A DNA stretch of 64,000 nt from Allium sativum (taxonomy: Eukaryota; Streptophyta; Magnoliopsida; Asparagales; Amaryllidaceae). A model generated the notes under the pieces. That model was not told where the DNA came from. It worked only from the letters and a program-made list of their open reading frames with translations, and did no database searches. Of this stretch, positions 11,018 through 24,059 are shown one piece after another; position 1 is the first letter of the stretch; the number at the start of each line of letters is the position of its first letter. Made by a program: the position numbers and the translations under genes. The stretch spans positions 882,736,403 through 882,800,402 of the forward strand of contig CM060918.1 of the NCBI GenBank assembly GCA_030737875.1, written 5' to 3'.

Positions 11018-11413
11018 GTCCATAGGGAGGGAACACTGCAGCTTGACCAGCCTTCATATCCAGCTTGAAGAGGAAAAATGTATTGCTTGGATCTTCTCGT
11101 TTTGAACTATGGCTTTGGACAACCACTATGGGGCTTTTGCAGTTTATGTTTTTTTTATGCTTCTTTAAATAATGTAATCAAGACAGATTATGAAAGTGTT
11201 ATGTTATGTTTTTGGAAAGGAGGTAAGACAATCATGGTAATGTTGTTGTAACACGTATTTGCTTTTATGAAATAAAAGTTGTTGTTTTTCTGCTGTTTAC
11301 AAATATGTGTTCTTATATCTGTCTTGTATATCTGTGACTTATACTTATAAACCTCCACCAAAATTAGGGCATTCCCTCTGAGAGTGACCCTAACGGAGGT
11401 GGGGTGTTTCACT

Positions 11414-11425
11414 TGGTATCAGAGC
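11414..11425 (+). other. Primer-binding site of element B
   Basis: TGGTATCAGAGC two bases after the LTR, complementary to the 3' end of initiator-Met tRNA. The region 11426-11600 up to gag is noncoding leader. Confidence 0.93.
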
Positions 11426-11600
11426 ATAGGTTTACCAGATAAGATAAAAAGTTTTGAAAATTTATTTTGAAAAAGGAAATTTAAAGAAGCATTTTTAAAA
11501 GATAAAAATATTATTTTATTTTAAGAGGCAAAGTCCACTCCCCAAAGCCATAGGTACTATCTCTTATCCTTCGTTTTGAATCTATCCTTTTTGTTTCAGC

Positions 11601-14600
11601 ATGTCCGAAGAACTTAACTTGCCAGAAGGGGTGCCAATACCTGGTTGGTTTAGGCGGTTCTTAGAAGCAAGGGCCACTCAGCCAGGTCCTACCGTTCCTC
11701 CTCCCCCAGCTGCAGGAAATCATCCAGCTGCAGCAGCACCTCTTCCTCCACCTCCTCCGCGGGGAAACACGTTTGCTAAGATATGTAAAGATTTTAAAGC
11801 TATGGGAGGAAAGGATTTCCATGGAAATGAGTCCTTCGTGGCAGCTAGAAATTGGCTGAAAGAAACTGAGGACCTATTCATCATCTTTGAGGTAGAAGAT
11901 AGACAGAAAGTACAACTGGCAGTGTGGCTATTAAAGGGCGAGGCTTCCTACTGGTGGGAAGTCACTAATGCTGAAAGACCAGTGGAGACATGGGAGGACT
12001 TTAGGGCAAGGTTTGAGACTAAATTTCTCTCAGATGCGGAAAGGAGTTTGCAGTTGGAAAAATTCTTATTTCTTAAGCAAGGGAACAAGACAGTCAGAGA
12101 GTATGTGAATCAGTTCGATGAGCTGGCTAGGTTTGGGCTGGACCTAGTCAACACCCCGCACAAGAAGGCTCTCCGTTTCGTCAAAGGGTTAAATGAGCCA
12201 TTACACAGTTTAGCCATGACCCATATACCCATGGGGGCCACGTATGAAAGATTGGTGCAAATGGCATTGCTGAACGAAGAGGATAAGGGCAAGAAGGAGG
12301 CAAAGGCTGAAAGCTCTCAAGGGAAGAAAGATGGTTTGCAGCCTAAGAAGACAGACTTTAAGAAAGGCGGGAAAGGCAACAAAGAGAAAAGGAAGTGTAA
12401 TTTCTGTGGCAAAGTGGGGCACTTAGTGAAGGACTGCCGGAAAAAGAAGGCCAAGGAGAATGGTGGGTGTTTTTCTTGCGGTGAGACAGGCCACAGGGCT
12501 AAGGACTGCCCAAAGAAACGAGGACAGGGGCAGAGGGCTGGATCCACCTCAGGGGCACAGGTTCATATGCTAGAAGCGCCACCTTTGCAACAGCGAGGTA
12601 TAAATACTTCTGTAGAAAGTGTAGTTTATCTTTATGATCACCCCGTTCGCACTTTATTTGATTCTGGCGCATCACACTCCTTTATCTCGTCTGCTTTAGT
12701 AGAATCTCTGCACCTAAAAACTAGTATGGTAGAGGACCCCTTAATTGTTTCAAACCCAATTGGGGGCCCAGCTCATTTGTCTATGATCTGTTTGGGATTG
12801 AAAATTTCTATTCTAAGCGTAGAATTTCAATGTAGTGCCTTTGTTTTGGGCTTTTCGGGATATGGTTTGATTTTGGGCATGGATTGGCTATCCAGTAATG
12901 GGGCCATCCTTGATTGTGAGAAAAGGGTTGTTAGGCTCCTAACCCAGCTCGGTAATACTTTGGAAATTTCTTGTAATCCCTCGTATGCGGTTATGCTTAG
13001 TTATCTTGAATCGCTAGATGCCTCTGTTGAAAGTTTGCAATCAGTTAGAGTGGTCCGGGAATATCCGGATGTCTTCGAAGAGGTGAAGGGCTTGCCTCCG
13101 AAGCGGGAAATAGACTTCCGCATATATCTTGTAGATAATGCAAAGCCCGTTGCGTTGCCCGTTAGACACATGGCTCCACGGGAGAGGAAAGAGCTCAGTA
13201 AACAGATTAAAGAGCTTCTAGAAAAGGGGTTCATTAGGAGGAGCATTTCAGAATGGGGCGCTCCAGTGGTGTTTGCTACAAAGGCGGATGGTTCACTCTG
13301 TCTATGTGTTGACTATAGGGAGCTCAACAAGCTAACGAAAAAGAATAGGCACCCTCTCCCTAGAATTGACGATTTGTTTGATCAGCTTGTAGGAGCGTCT
13401 GTTTTCTCCCAACTCGATTTAGCAACCGGTTTTCATCAGCTAAGGGTGGCTGAAGATAGCATCGATAAAACGGCGTTCAGAACCCCAGACGGCTTCTTTG
13501 AATGGCTTGTCATGCCTTTCGGCTTGACAAATGCACCTGCTTACTTCGTAGACCTGATGAGTAGGGTATTCAGAGATTTCCTCAACAAGTTCGTAGTGGT
13601 CTTCGTAGATGATATCCTTATCTTTTCAAAGAGTGAAGAGGAACATGCTCAGCACTTAAGGGCAATCATGGAAACTTTGCGAGTCCATCAACTAAAAGCC
13701 AAATTCTCCAAATGCCACTTTTGGAGAGAAGAGGTGAGGTTCCTTGGGCACATAGTATCCAAACAAGGGTTAGCCGTGGACCCTGCTAAGGTAGTAGCGG
13801 TACAGGATTGGAAGACACCAAGGAATGCAACTGAGGTCCGAAGTTTTCTAGGACTAGCAGGTTTCTACCGAAAGTTCATAAGGGATTTTGCGAAAATCTC
13901 AGCTCCGCTCACGAAATTGACCAAGAAAAATCTAGTGTTCAAGTGGGATTTGGATTGCGAGTTTGCTTTCCAACGACTAAAAAGGGCTCTTACAACAGCC
14001 CCAGTTTTGACGCTGCCAGATGGGAGCAAGATGTTCACTGTTTATACAGATGCATGTGGGACAGGACTAGGCGTCGTTTTAATGCAAGAAGGAAGGGTAG
14101 TAGCTTATGGCGGGAGGCAGTTGAAAGTGCATGAAAAGAACTACCCAACCCACGATCTTGAGTTAGCCGCCATCGTCTTTGCACTCAAGTCTTGGCGACA
14201 CTATTTCCTAGGTGAGAAGTTCGAACTTTACACTGACCATAAATCGTTGAAATATCTTTTCTTGCAGAAAGATCTTAACTTGAGGCAACAGAGATGGATG
14301 GAGTTTCTTGCCTCGTACGATTTCGAAATCTCCTACACTCCGGGCAAAGGCAACGTAGTGGCAGACGCACTGAGCCGAAAGAAATTGACCCTAAGCCCGT
14401 TGTTTGTTGAAAGACAAAGCCTAGAGTTTATAGCCAACTTCGACTTTAGGCCTTCCTCCGATTTTGTACCAGGCTTGCTAGCATCTCTCGAAGTGCGCCC
14501 AACTTTAGTGGATTCAGTAGGGACAGCGCAACGCGAAGACCCTCAGCTTGTGGAAATAATTGATAGGCTAATTAGGGGTGAGACTTCAAGTCACCTCAAC

Positions 14601-15977
14601 AGATACTCCATCGACGATAAGGGTTTGCTAAGGCGAGACGGAAGACTATGCGTCCCACAGACAAAAGATTTAATAAAGAAGGTTCTCGAGGAAGCACATC
14701 ACTCCAAGATGACGATACACCCAGGCGGAGATAAAATGTACAAAGATATAAAAAGGACTTTCTTCTGGAACGGCATGAAAAAGGACGTGGCAGAATTCGT
14801 TTCTAAGTGTATGGTGTGCCAACAGGTTAAGGCGGAACAGAAAAAGCCTGGCGGACTGCTACATCCTCTGGAGGTCCCGCAGTGGAAGTGGGATAGCATC
14901 TCAATGGACTTCATCGATGGGCTACCTAGGTCTAGGAGAGGCAACACTAGCATTTGGGTAATAGTGGATAGGCTTACTAAAAGCGCCCACTTTTTACCTG
15001 TTAAAAGTAAAAGAACTGCCTCATCCCTAGCATCACTTTACCTCAAAGAAATCGTTCGACTCCATGGAATACCATCCAACATTGTTAGTGACCGAGACCC
15101 CATCTTCACCAGTGAGTTTTGGCGGAGTCTGCAAGAAGCAGTAGGAACGAAGTTATGCTTGAGCACAGCCTATCATCCCCAAACCGACGGCCAAACAGAA
15201 AGAGTGAACAGAGTTTTGGAGGACCTTTTAAGACTGTGCGTCCTTGACTTCGGAGGGACATGGGAAGACCACCTTCCTTTGGTGGAATTTGCCTACAACA
15301 ACAGTTATCAAGCAACCATCGGAATGGCGCCCTTCGAAGCTTTATATGGAAGACCGTGTCGATCGCCCACTTGCTGGTGGGAGTCTACTGATAAGCTCAT
15401 ACTTGGACCAGATATGATCAGAGAGACTTCAGAGAAAGTAGACTTAATACGAAGAAGGATGAAGACGGCCCAAGACAGACAAAAGTCCTACGCCGACAAG
15501 AGGAGAACCGACCTTGAATTTGAGGTTGGGGACAGAGTTTTTCTTAAGGTATCTCCGCTAAGGAACGTTGTTCGTTTTGGAACCACAGGAAAGCTAGCGC
15601 CAAGGTTCGTAGGGCCATTCCCTATCATCGAGAAAATTGGGAAAATGGCCTATAGATTAGAGCTACCCGAGAAACTGGCCGGAGTTCACAACGTTTTTCA
15701 CGTTTCACATCTCCGAAAATGTCTACATGAGTCTGCTGAAGTGGTAGAGCCAAATATCCTAGAAGAAGCAGAGGTGGAACACGAAGCAACCATAAGGAAA
15801 GTTCCAACCCGCATATTAGGAACGGAAGTGAAAAAGCTACGCAACCGCGAAGTCAAACTCGTCAAAGTTCAGTGGAGCGACGCCGAGGGAGACGCGACTT
15901 GGGAAACTGAAGCTAGAATACGCACTGCCTACCCTTTTCTTTTCGAGGGTACATCCTTGATCTTTCTTTTTCCTTAA
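11601..15977 (+). CDS. gag-pol: Gag-pol polyprotein, intact (Ty3/gypsy chromovirus, Tekay/Del-like)
   Basis: A single 1458-residue frame. In order: proline-rich linker (about 27-55), retrotransposon gag (about 80-200), two CCHC knuckles (266-279 and 290-303), aspartic protease DSGA at 354-357, reverse transcriptase with VDYRELNK near 570 and FVDD at 668-671, RNase H with first Asp at 817, integrase HHCC finger from His 1033, catalytic triad D1103, D1164, E1200 (35-residue D-E spacing), GPF near 1338, and a C-terminal chromodomain about 1403-1450. This PR-RT-RH-INT order with a chromodomain is that of chromoviruses, and the long LTR suggests Tekay/Del. Every catalytic residue I could check is present and there is no frameshift, so the copy looks able to encode a working polyprotein. 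Gag and pol are fused without a frameshift or stop between them. The chromodomain would steer integration toward particular chromatin (family knowledge). Confidence 0.97.
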   Translation: MSEELNLPEGVPIPGWFRRFLEARATQPGPTVPPPPAAGNHPAAAAPLPPPPPRGNTFAKICKDFKAMGGKDFHGNESFVAARNWLKETEDLFIIFEVEDRQKVQLAVWLLKGEASYWWEVTNAERPVETWEDFRARFETKFLSDAERSLQLEKFLFLKQGNKTVREYVNQFDELARFGLDLVNTPHKKALRFVKGLNEPLHSLAMTHIPMGATYERLVQMALLNEEDKGKKEAKAESSQGKKDGLQPKKTDFKKGGKGNKEKRKCNFCGKVGHLVKDCRKKKAKENGGCFSCGETGHRAKDCPKKRGQGQRAGSTSGAQVHMLEAPPLQQRGINTSVESVVYLYDHPVRTLFDSGASHSFISSALVESLHLKTSMVEDPLIVSNPIGGPAHLSMICLGLKISILSVEFQCSAFVLGFSGYGLILGMDWLSSNGAILDCEKRVVRLLTQLGNTLEISCNPSYAVMLSYLESLDASVESLQSVRVVREYPDVFEEVKGLPPKREIDFRIYLVDNAKPVALPVRHMAPRERKELSKQIKELLEKGFIRRSISEWGAPVVFATKADGSLCLCVDYRELNKLTKKNRHPLPRIDDLFDQLVGASVFSQLDLATGFHQLRVAEDSIDKTAFRTPDGFFEWLVMPFGLTNAPAYFVDLMSRVFRDFLNKFVVVFVDDILIFSKSEEEHAQHLRAIMETLRVHQLKAKFSKCHFWREEVRFLGHIVSKQGLAVDPAKVVAVQDWKTPRNATEVRSFLGLAGFYRKFIRDFAKISAPLTKLTKKNLVFKWDLDCEFAFQRLKRALTTAPVLTLPDGSKMFTVYTDACGTGLGVVLMQEGRVVAYGGRQLKVHEKNYPTHDLELAAIVFALKSWRHYFLGEKFELYTDHKSLKYLFLQKDLNLRQQRWMEFLASYDFEISYTPGKGNVVADALSRKKLTLSPLFVERQSLEFIANFDFRPSSDFVPGLLASLEVRPTLVDSVGTAQREDPQLVEIIDRLIRGETSSHLNRYSIDDKGLLRRDGRLCVPQTKDLIKKVLEEAHHSKMTIHPGGDKMYKDIKRTFFWNGMKKDVAEFVSKCMVCQQVKAEQKKPGGLLHPLEVPQWKWDSISMDFIDGLPRSRRGNTSIWVIVDRLTKSAHFLPVKSKRTASSLASLYLKEIVRLHGIPSNIVSDRDPIFTSEFWRSLQEAVGTKLCLSTAYHPQTDGQTERVNRVLEDLLRLCVLDFGGTWEDHLPLVEFAYNNSYQATIGMAPFEALYGRPCRSPTCWWESTDKLILGPDMIRETSEKVDLIRRRMKTAQDRQKSYADKRRTDLEFEVGDRVFLKVSPLRNVVRFGTTGKLAPRFVGPFPIIEKIGKMAYRLELPEKLAGVHNVFHVSHLRKCLHESAEVVEPNILEEAEVEHEATIRKVPTRILGTEVKKLRNREVKLVKVQWSDAEGDATWETEARIRTAYPFLFEGTSLIFLFP

Positions 15978-16530
15978 GTTGCGCTTTTATCTATATTTTT
16001 TTAGGTATATCTACTCGACCCTATCTTTTAGGTAGAAACTCTTTGGATGAAACATGTAATTGAAACATGTTATGGATGATGGTTGCAAGTGGTTGCAAGT
16101 GATTGCTAGTGGTTGCTCGTGGTTGCATATACACACACAATCTAGGTTTTAGATCGGCTCAGTCACTTCATATTGCATATGCATATATGTTTGCACTTGT
16201 ATATGGTTGAATTTTAATGTGTTGTCATATGGATGTTGCATGTGTACGAATGATTGCGCACTCATATAGAATCATAAATAGGAAAATTTGCATACATAAT
16301 GGATTCATGGCACTTACATAATTTGCATTAAGGAGGTCAACTGAATCAGTAGACCGCCTGATTTTGCATTAGATAAGTACATGTACACACACACTTCGCA
16401 TATGATCATGAAGCATTAGAAGTCTTTTAAGGACAATGGATGCTCGTGTTTGATGGATGAGTAGATGGATGATTGGATGTTAGGATATACATTCTTCCTA
16501 ATTTGAAGATTTCGGGGACGAAATCCTTTT
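15978..16530 (+). other. Noncoding 3' region of element B
   Basis: About 550 bp homologous to 2317-2870. Contains five GGTTGCAAGT-like 10-mers near 16080-16127 and the block TTCGGGGACGAAA at 16511-16523. No gene. Confidence 0.8.
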
Positions 16531-16543
16531 AAGTGGGGGAGAA
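16531..16543 (+). other. Polypurine tract of element B
   Basis: AAGTGGGGGAGAA directly before the 3' LTR. Confidence 0.88.
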
Positions 16544-17036
16544 TGTAACACCCCGTGTATTTTATAACTGTGAAATTCACAAATTAAAGTATAATTAATT
16601 TCAAATCAAAGAATTAAGGGAAACGAGATACGCCATTGTGTTCGTCTCGGAAAAATACGCGAAATAGAGTCCGAGTTTTCGAAAAACGGATATCGTATGA
16701 AGAAGATATGGACGAACGAACTTGGGCGAAAAACCGGATAACGGGTCAGAATGCACTGGCACACTTGGGAAGTGCGCCAGAACAAAAATGCACTGGCGCA
16801 CTTGGGAAGTGCGCCAGTACATTTTTGACCTGGCGCACCTGCCAAGTGCGCCCAGGTCAAAAATGACCTGCTGGCCAGGTCTGGTCTAGTCCTGGCTGGC
16901 CAGGTCTGTGTTTGGCCGATTTTCAGAAGCTTGCTTTGTCATTAGGGCTAGGTGGCAGGCTCTAATTGGTCTCTCTTTCGAATGAATGGCTACGATCAAT
17001 CCAAGCAACAACGATGGTCCTAATCGGTTCAAAAAC

Positions 17037-17046
17037 TCTATAAAAA
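17037..17046 (+). promoter_or_regulatory. TATA box, B 3' LTR
   Basis: CTATAAAAAT, same context as at 8501. Could read out into the flanking A and CACTA sequence. Confidence 0.55.
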
Positions 17047-18607
17047 TGACCCTAGACTCTACCTAATCTATTCATTCAAAAATAAGAACGAGGCCATCAT
17101 GCTGCAGAAGAGCGACTAGGAGTAGCCACCAATTTGAGAGAAGATTAGGAGGCAAATTCTAAAGCATAAAGCAACTTAAACAAATCAAATCAACAAGGAG
17201 TCGCATCTCCAAATTCCTGAATTGGAGAATTCGCCACACGATTGTAAGTAGAGTATTATTTTGGTATGAACAAATAACTGTGTTGGTTTGTATACTTGAT
17301 TTGTGGTGATAAACTAATTCATATTTGTGCGTAACTATGATTCTTATCGATTTGGAATATTGTATACGTTTGGATATTCTCAAATTATATTATTCATTAT
17401 AAAAACTACATGTTTGCGGTAGTTTTATGCAAGTATACGTTTGGATATTCGCAAAGCATGTTATTCATTATAAAAACTACATGTTTACGGTAGTTTTATG
17501 CAAGTATACGTTTGAAATATTCGCAAATTATGTAATCCATGTTGAAGCTACATGTATGTAGTTGTTTAATTGAAATTCATGCAAGTTTGGGGTTTTGCTA
17601 CTATGCCATCATAATGTGTATTTTTATACAAAAATCATTTTGTGAGTAATTGGAGAAAATTTGGGTTATTATAATCCATATGAAATTATGTTGAAAATTT
17701 GGCATCATGATCTATGTATTAAGCCATACTTTTGTACTAGAAAACCTCTTTGTGAACTTATGAATATGACTAGGCTATGATTGATATTTTGCATAATTGA
17801 AAACCATGTTAGGTCTATATTGTGAACAAGAATTATATGATGACATATGTGGTACATAGCTAGGTTAGATTCAAAATCCCATTTGCAAGTTTGCATGACT
17901 AAAGTAAAAATCATGATTTCATGTTAGAAATATTTATGCCATACGTATATGTGTGCCATGGTTATGTGAATAGATTTAGAATCATGATTAAGTTGGATTA
18001 ATTCTAGTTGAATTATACTTTTGTATTAGTCACAAAAGTAAGCACCTTTGTAAACATGTAGTAATCTTATAAACATGATTTGCTTATGTTTGACATTATG
18101 CCTAAATAAAATATAGGTTTATGTTGTAGTTAAGCCTATGTGTCAATAGTGATATTCTTAACTTAACTACAAGTTTACATGGTTTGATTCATGTCACTTA
18201 TGCTTTATGACCAAAGTATATGTTACTACTATGCAAGTACACCAGTTTCTATTTTGTAGTTCCAACGTTACGTTGCAAGTTCATGCGTTCACATTCCCAT
18301 TTTTGTGTATGTAATCGCGCTTTAAGCCTCCCCTTTTCGCATGGCTAGGTTGGGCTTAAAAAGGCTAAGCCCAACATATATATAATAAACGGACGTATTA
18401 AACGGGGGAAAATAACGTTGGGTTAAATTTATTAATAAATGAAAAGATAAAGTAAAGGGGCCCAAATTCAAGAATGGGTTGGGCCCATGATTGGTGTAAC
18501 CTTCACACCATTGATTTTTAATGGGCCGCAAATATTTACATATAAGAAAAATAAAGAAGAAAGACAAAATATGTAAATATAGAAAATACGATGTGTTTAA
18601 CCCGAGG

Positions 18608-18679
18608 TTGGATTGAGTTGTGATGTAAACCTGCCCGGAACCGCCCGGCTGTCCAGTAGTCACAACAATACCTATACAA
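18608..18679 (+). other. Conserved LTR hairpin, copy 1 (B 3' LTR)
   Basis: As at 10072-10143 except that one C-to-A change (ATACAA instead of ATCCAA) breaks one outer-stem pair in this LTR. Confidence 0.6.
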
Positions 18680-18718
18680 TGTGGGTGGTTAAACATGGAG
18701 CCCAATAAGGACCCGAGG

Positions 18719-18789
18719 TTAGACTGAGTTGTGGCGTAAGACTGCCCGGAACCAACCGGCAACAGGCAGCCACAACAATACCTGTCTAA
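18719..18789 (+). other. Conserved LTR hairpin, copy 2 (B 3' LTR)
   Basis: TTAGAC/GTCTAA outer stem and GTTGTGG/CCACAAC stem unchanged from the 5' LTR. Confidence 0.65.
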
Positions 18790-19549
18790 TGTGAGAGGTC
18801 AAGGCTTCAATAAGACAATTAAAGCTGAGTCAGGATTGTTAGGATTAAGTGGACTAAAGACTTAATCAAAATGGAACATGCTAAACTAAACAGACTGATT
18901 GGGGGTTAGGTTATAAAACACTTAACCAACTTAGCATGTTGGCTAGAAATAGAAAACCTAGTAGCGGGGGACCCTTTTCAGCAGTAACCCTATAAGGTGT
19001 ATCATGATACCCTGAAACTAGGCAGGGTGGGGCACGATTACTGGGCTGATTGTAAGAGGTCAAATCGACGGCGGTGGTGTAGCAGTGTAGGTTCTAACGG
19101 GGTGCGGGCGTGCACACACTCCGGCGCAGAAAAATAAGGCACTGGGCACCAGTAGAATACCTGTGTATTCTAGGGTTGTGTCGTGCCGCCGCCATGGGAC
19201 TTGATACACCCCATGGTGGGACCAGCATAGGTAACTACAACATCGGGGGCCGTAAGACACATGTAACTATGCGAGTAGGAGCCGATCATCATAGAATGGA
19301 TCACTTCACACTGATTATGGGGTGCCAGTTGGGAACTAGTTTATATGGGTTCAGAGATTAATATGGGGTACGATAGTATATTCGACCCTAGACAACTTAA
19401 CTAAGTTTATAGTGCTTTCCCACTTCTTGTTTATACTTATCATACCCAGTTCTTTATTCATAGACAGAATAGTCCTAGACTTACTCAGGCTTTATGTCTG
19501 ACTCTACTTTTCTTTCGTCTTCTTTTCTTCCGTTTCCCCCCCCCCCCTC

Positions 19550-19551
19550 AG
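19550..19551 (+). other. Putative 3' splice acceptor (B 3' LTR)
   Basis: AG after the shortened C-run, followed by GTCCACAGGGAGGG. Confidence 0.4.
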
Positions 19552-19946
19552 GTCCACAGGGAGGGAACACTGCAGCTTGACCAGCCTTCATATCCAGCTT
19601 GAAGAGGAAAAATGTATTGCTTGGACCTTTTCGTTTTGAACTATGGCTTTGGACAACCACTATGGGGCTTTTGCAGTTTATGTTTTTTTTTATGCTTCTT
19701 TAAATAATGTAATCAAGACAGATTATGAAAGTGTTATGTTATGTTTTTGGAAAGGAGGTAAGACAATCATGGTAATGTTGTTGTAACACGTATTTGCTTT
19801 TATGAAATAAAAGTTGTTGTTTTTCTGCTGTTTACAAATATGTGTTCTTATATCTGTCTTGTATATCTGTGACTTATACTTATAAACCTCCACCAAAATT
19901 AAGGCATTCCCTTCGAGAGTGACCCTAACGGAGGTGGGGTGTTTCA

Positions 19947-19951
19947 CGTAC
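19947..19951. repeat. Target-site duplication of element B, right copy
   Basis: CGTAC, matching 8002-8006. Proves B inserted into an already present A LTR. Confidence 0.95.
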
Positions 19952-20540
19952 CCCATACTAATCTCTGTACCCATATAAACTAATTCCCAACAGGCACCCC
20001 ATAATCAGGGTGAAGTGATCCATTTTATGATGATCGGCTCCTACTCGCATAGTTACATGTGTCTTACGCCCCCCCCCCCCCGATGTTGTAGTTACCTATG
20101 CTGGTCCCACCATGGGGTGTATCAAGTCCCATGGTGGCGGCCCGACACAATCCAAGAATGCACAGGTATGCTACTGGTGCCCAGTGCCTTATTTTTCTGC
20201 GCCGGATTGTGTGCACGCCTGCACCCCGTTAGAACCTACACTGCTGCACCACCGCCGTCGATTTGACCTCTTACAGTCAGCCCAGTAATCGTGCCCCACC
20301 CTGCCTAGTTTCAGGGTATCATGATACCTTATAGGGTTACTGCTGAAAAGGGTCCCCCGCTACTAGGTTTTTCAATTTCTAACCAACATGCTAAGTTGGT
20401 TAAGTGTGTTATAAACCTAACCCCCAATCAGTCTGTTTAGTTTAGCATGTTCCATCTTGATTAAGTATTAATATAATTTACTTAATCCTATCAATCCTGA
20501 CTCAGCCTTAATTGTCTTATTAAAGCCTTGACCTCTCACA

Positions 20541-20611
20541 TTAGACAGGTATTGTTGTGGCTGCCTGTTGCCGGTTGGGTCCGGGCAGTCTTACGCCACA
20601 ACTCAGTCTAA
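20541..20611 (-). other. Conserved LTR hairpin, copy 2 (A 5' LTR)
   Basis: Minus-strand stems TTAGAC/GTCTAA and GTTGTGG/CCACAAC. Same structure as B copy 2. Confidence 0.65.
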
Positions 20612-20650
20612 CCTCGGGTCCTTATTGGGCTCCATGTTTAACCACCCACA

Positions 20651-20722
20651 TTGGATAGGTATTGTTGTGACTACTGGACAGCCGGGCGGTTCCGGGCAGG
20701 TTTACATCACAACTCAATCCAA
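20651..20722 (-). other. Conserved LTR hairpin, copy 1 (A 5' LTR)
   Basis: Minus-strand stems TTGGAT/ATCCAA and GTTGTGA/TCACAAC. Confidence 0.65.
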
Positions 20723-22120
20723 CCTCGGGTTAAACACATCGTATTTTCTACATTTACATATTTTGTCTTTCTTCTTTTTATATGTAAATATTTGCGTCCC
20801 ATTATTCAAATTCATCTTTATTGGTTAAGATTTATTTATGCCACTTAATTGTTTTTCAAAGTTATTGGCGTGCGTCAAACAAGCCAACACATATGTTCTA
20901 TATTTTTAACCCAAACGTCATTTCCCCCGTTTTATTCGTTCGTTCCAATGTAAGGTGTGTTGGGTTTAATACTTAAACCCAATTTAGCCATATGAAAGGG
21001 GAGGCTATAACATGGTGTTTATAAGGTGACATAAAAAGGGGAGTGTGAACGCATGAACTTGCAACATACGATCTAATTATCATAAGATAGGCATATGTGA
21101 ACTTGCAATTGTAACAACATATAATATAAGCAATACTTAAACATGAATCATTCTATTCACATAATCATGGTGTAAACGAAACATGTAGTCATGGCATAAA
21201 TAGTACTTAAACATGAACCACTCTAATCATATAATTATGGCATAATCATTATTGAACATGAGTCCTTATATGGTCATGGCATAAACATAATTGATTATGA
21301 ATCCTATTATTCATATAATCATGGGTTTTTGTCCAATCTATGTAACTTGTAAGGGGATGCAGTTCTAGTGTAAATTTCTAATGTAACTTATGTGCCAAAA
21401 ATATATTATCATATGATTAAGATAACAACATAAGCTTAGAAAACATGTTCTTAACTAGGCATAATAACAAACATAGCTTAGACATGTTCATAAAATTAAT
21501 ACAAGCTTACAACGACGCTTGCTTTTGTCACTATCACAAAATCATGATTTTTATACTTGAACTATGATGCCAATTTCAACATAACCTTCATATGAATCAT
21601 AATACTTAGGTGAATCAAATTACACTAAAGATGACCATAGAATTTTACATCATGTTGTCATAACAATAGACCATAGACTTGCATGAATTTCAAAATAAAC
21701 TATTACAACATATAGTTGTTGTTCAACATGAATCTTATACTAGCATTTACCCAATGGGTGTTGTAAATAACTACCACAAACATGTAGTTTTCAATATGAA
21801 TCATATGCTTGCATAAGTCCCAATCAAAATTCCACAATATGTGGTTGTCAACATAAGCCACATACTTGTATGAATCAAACCATAGCATTGCCAAATCGTT
21901 TAGAATCAAAATAACATACAAATATAAGTCATTATCGCCACAATTCCATTTCGTTTCCAACGCAAATTGCGTACTTGCAAATATCCAATCGTATACCATA
22001 ATATTCCCAAATCGTTTTGCATCAAAGCAACATGCAAATATAGATTATTATCGCCACAATTCCATTTCTTACATTACACAAATCAACACAATTATTTAAT
22101 TCGTACCGGAATAGCACTCT

Positions 22121-22126
22121 ACTTAC
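22121..22126 (-). other. Putative 5' splice donor (A leader intron)
   Basis: GTAAGT on the minus strand, 229 nt after the TATA box at 22348-22355. Confidence 0.45.
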
Positions 22127-22347
22127 AGCGTATGGCGAATCTTCAATTCAGAAATCTGAATTCTGAATTTGGAGACGCTATTTTTTTTTGTTGTAGGCAT
22201 TGCTTTGATTGATTTGATGTTGCTTTAAGCTTTGAATTATCTCCTAGTTGTCTCTCTATTTCTGACGTCTATCTTCAGTCTCTCCACAGCAGCATGACGG
22301 TCTCATCTCCATTTTAGTTTATGTGAATTAGGGTTAGCCTTAGGTCC

Positions 22348-22355
22348 TTTTTATA
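22348..22355 (-). promoter_or_regulatory. TATA box, A 5' LTR
   Basis: TATAAAAA on the minus strand, downstream of the GTCGAC cluster at about 22524-22641. Confidence 0.65.
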
Positions 22356-22523
22356 GAGTTTGTGAGTTGATTTAGACCGTCGATGAAGCTTGGTTCAATA
22401 ATAGCCGTTCGTTTGAAGGAGAGACCAACCAGGAGCTGACATCTAGCCCTAGTGACAAGGCAAGGCTCAGAAAATCGACCAAACACAGACCTGGCCAGCC
22501 AGGGTGGGCTGGGTTCGACCTGG

Positions 22524-22641
22524 CTAAGGGGCCAGGTCGACACCCCAGTCGACATCGTGTCGACTTGGCAGTCGACACGGGTTACCCAGGTCGAATGCCC
22601 AGTCGACCTGGCTAGCCCCAGGTCGACTGCCAAGTCGACCT
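22524..22641 (-). promoter_or_regulatory. GTCGAC palindrome cluster (A 5' LTR)
   Basis: Same array as at 1895-2012. One hexamer is lost to a C-to-A change (GTCGAA), so the perfect 12-bp inverted repeat is broken here. Confidence 0.5.
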
Positions 22642-23039
22642 GGGTGCTTTGGGCGGGAATTTTTCCGCCTTGGCCAATTGGGCCCGATTTTGAATTTTGA
22701 ATTAGTTTTTCTGAGCTGTTTTCGTTTGTTCGAATTTTAAACCTAATTCTGAAACTTCCGGAGGCCATATCTTGGTCATACGGGCTCCGATTTTCGAAAA
22801 CTCGGACTCTATTTCGCGTATTTTTCCGAGACGAACGCAATGGCGTATCCCGTTTCCCTTAATTCTTTGATTTGAAATTAATTATACTTTAATTTATGAA
22901 TTTCACGGTTATAGAATACACGGGGTGTTACAGTTATTTGCATCAGTTCCTTAAGAACCGCAACAATTGCAGGGGAGCAAATATTCTTATTTGCATCGGT
23001 TTCTTAAGAACTGAAGCAAATGCATCGGTGCAACTGTAA

Positions 23040-23830
23040 ATCAACAAAAATGCACATGCCAATGATTATAAACAATAGTTTACATATATAATTTATTATA
23101 ATTAATGACTATCATCAAATAATCTACAACTACAAATTATTATAAATAATCAATAAATATTTTTTATTTAATATTATGTTATTGTAGAATAATAATAATT
23201 AGTAAATTATAGTTACAATTTAATAATTGCATTTAACAATTAATTAATAAATTGATAATTTATTTTAAATAATTGTTAATTAATAATCAATATTAAATTA
23301 TCAATGTTTAACAGCTTAATTTTTAATACTATTACAAATAATTTATAATTACTCATTAATATAAATAATCAATAATTATTTTTAATATTTAATAATTTTT
23401 ATAATTAATTATATAATTAGTAAATTATAGTTAATATTTATTAATTACATTTAATAATTAATAAATTTAAATAATTATTAATTTAGTATAATAGTTAAAT
23501 TTAAATAATTATTAATTAATAATGAGTATTAAGAAATTAAAAGCTAGCACCTTCTCATAAATATAATTAATAATTAATAAACTAAAAGTAAATAAGTAAT
23601 AAATAATGAATAATAGCTAAAAAAACTAGAAGTAAATTAGCAAAATGTAGTTGTTACATTAAACTTTAATATATTATTTAATACTTACTACTAGATGATT
23701 AATTATAATAGTTAAGAGTGATACTTAATATTTAATAACTAAATATAAAATTAATACTTATGAATTAATATTTAGTATAATAATTAGATTTAAATAATTA
23801 TTAATTAATAACTAAAAATTAATTTCAAAA
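23040..23830. repeat. Very AT-rich low-complexity stretch
   Basis: About 790 bp of near-continuous TAATAATTAATAA-type sequence inside the CACTA-like element. Nothing coding. Confidence 0.7.
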
Positions 23831-24059
23831 CATGAAGATTCTAGTTTCGATTCTTTTGAATTCTTTTAATATCAAAAACAGTTTGATACACATGTGCATT
23901 ATATTGCACATTATATGGTACGCTGGAAAAAAATATCTATTATACTTTCATAGTTTTATGCTTTTGTTATAAGACATTCAAAATATATATGTCGGTCCTT
24001 GCGTCAAGAATTCGCGACATTGTCTGACCCATTTGATAGTGATACATTGATTAAACAGA

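Larger units (their letters stand above)
8007..11411 (+). mobile_element. Element B, 5' LTR
   Basis: 3405 bp, from TGTAACACCCCGTG to GGGGTGTTTCA. It differs from 16544-19946 at about 30 positions by my count (about 0.9%), so the insertion is recent. Landmarks: palindrome module 8219-8326, TATA 8501, donor 8707, hairpin pair 10072-10253, acceptor 11016-11017. It carries no conserved protein. The 146-codon minus-strand frame at 9786-10226 runs across the hairpins and is chance. Confidence 0.97.
16544..19946 (+). mobile_element. Element B, 3' LTR
   Basis: 3403 bp with the same landmarks as the 5' LTR: palindromes from about 16755, TATA at 17037, acceptor AG at 19550-19551. Followed by CGTAC. 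Confidence 0.97.
19952..22932 (-). mobile_element. Element A, 5' LTR, upstream part
   Basis: Continuation of 7441-8006. The joined LTR is about 3.55 kb and starts TGTAACACCCCGTG at 22932 on the minus strand. It contains both hairpins, the donor, the TATA box and the GTCGAC cluster. At 22933 the sequence changes abruptly to CACTA-type subterminal repeats, so A entered that element. Confidence 0.95.

Noticed and set aside
11414..11425. Match to initiator-Met tRNA as a tRNA gene
   Set aside because: Only the short stretch complementary to the tRNA 3' end is present. These are retrotransposon primer sites, not tRNA genes.
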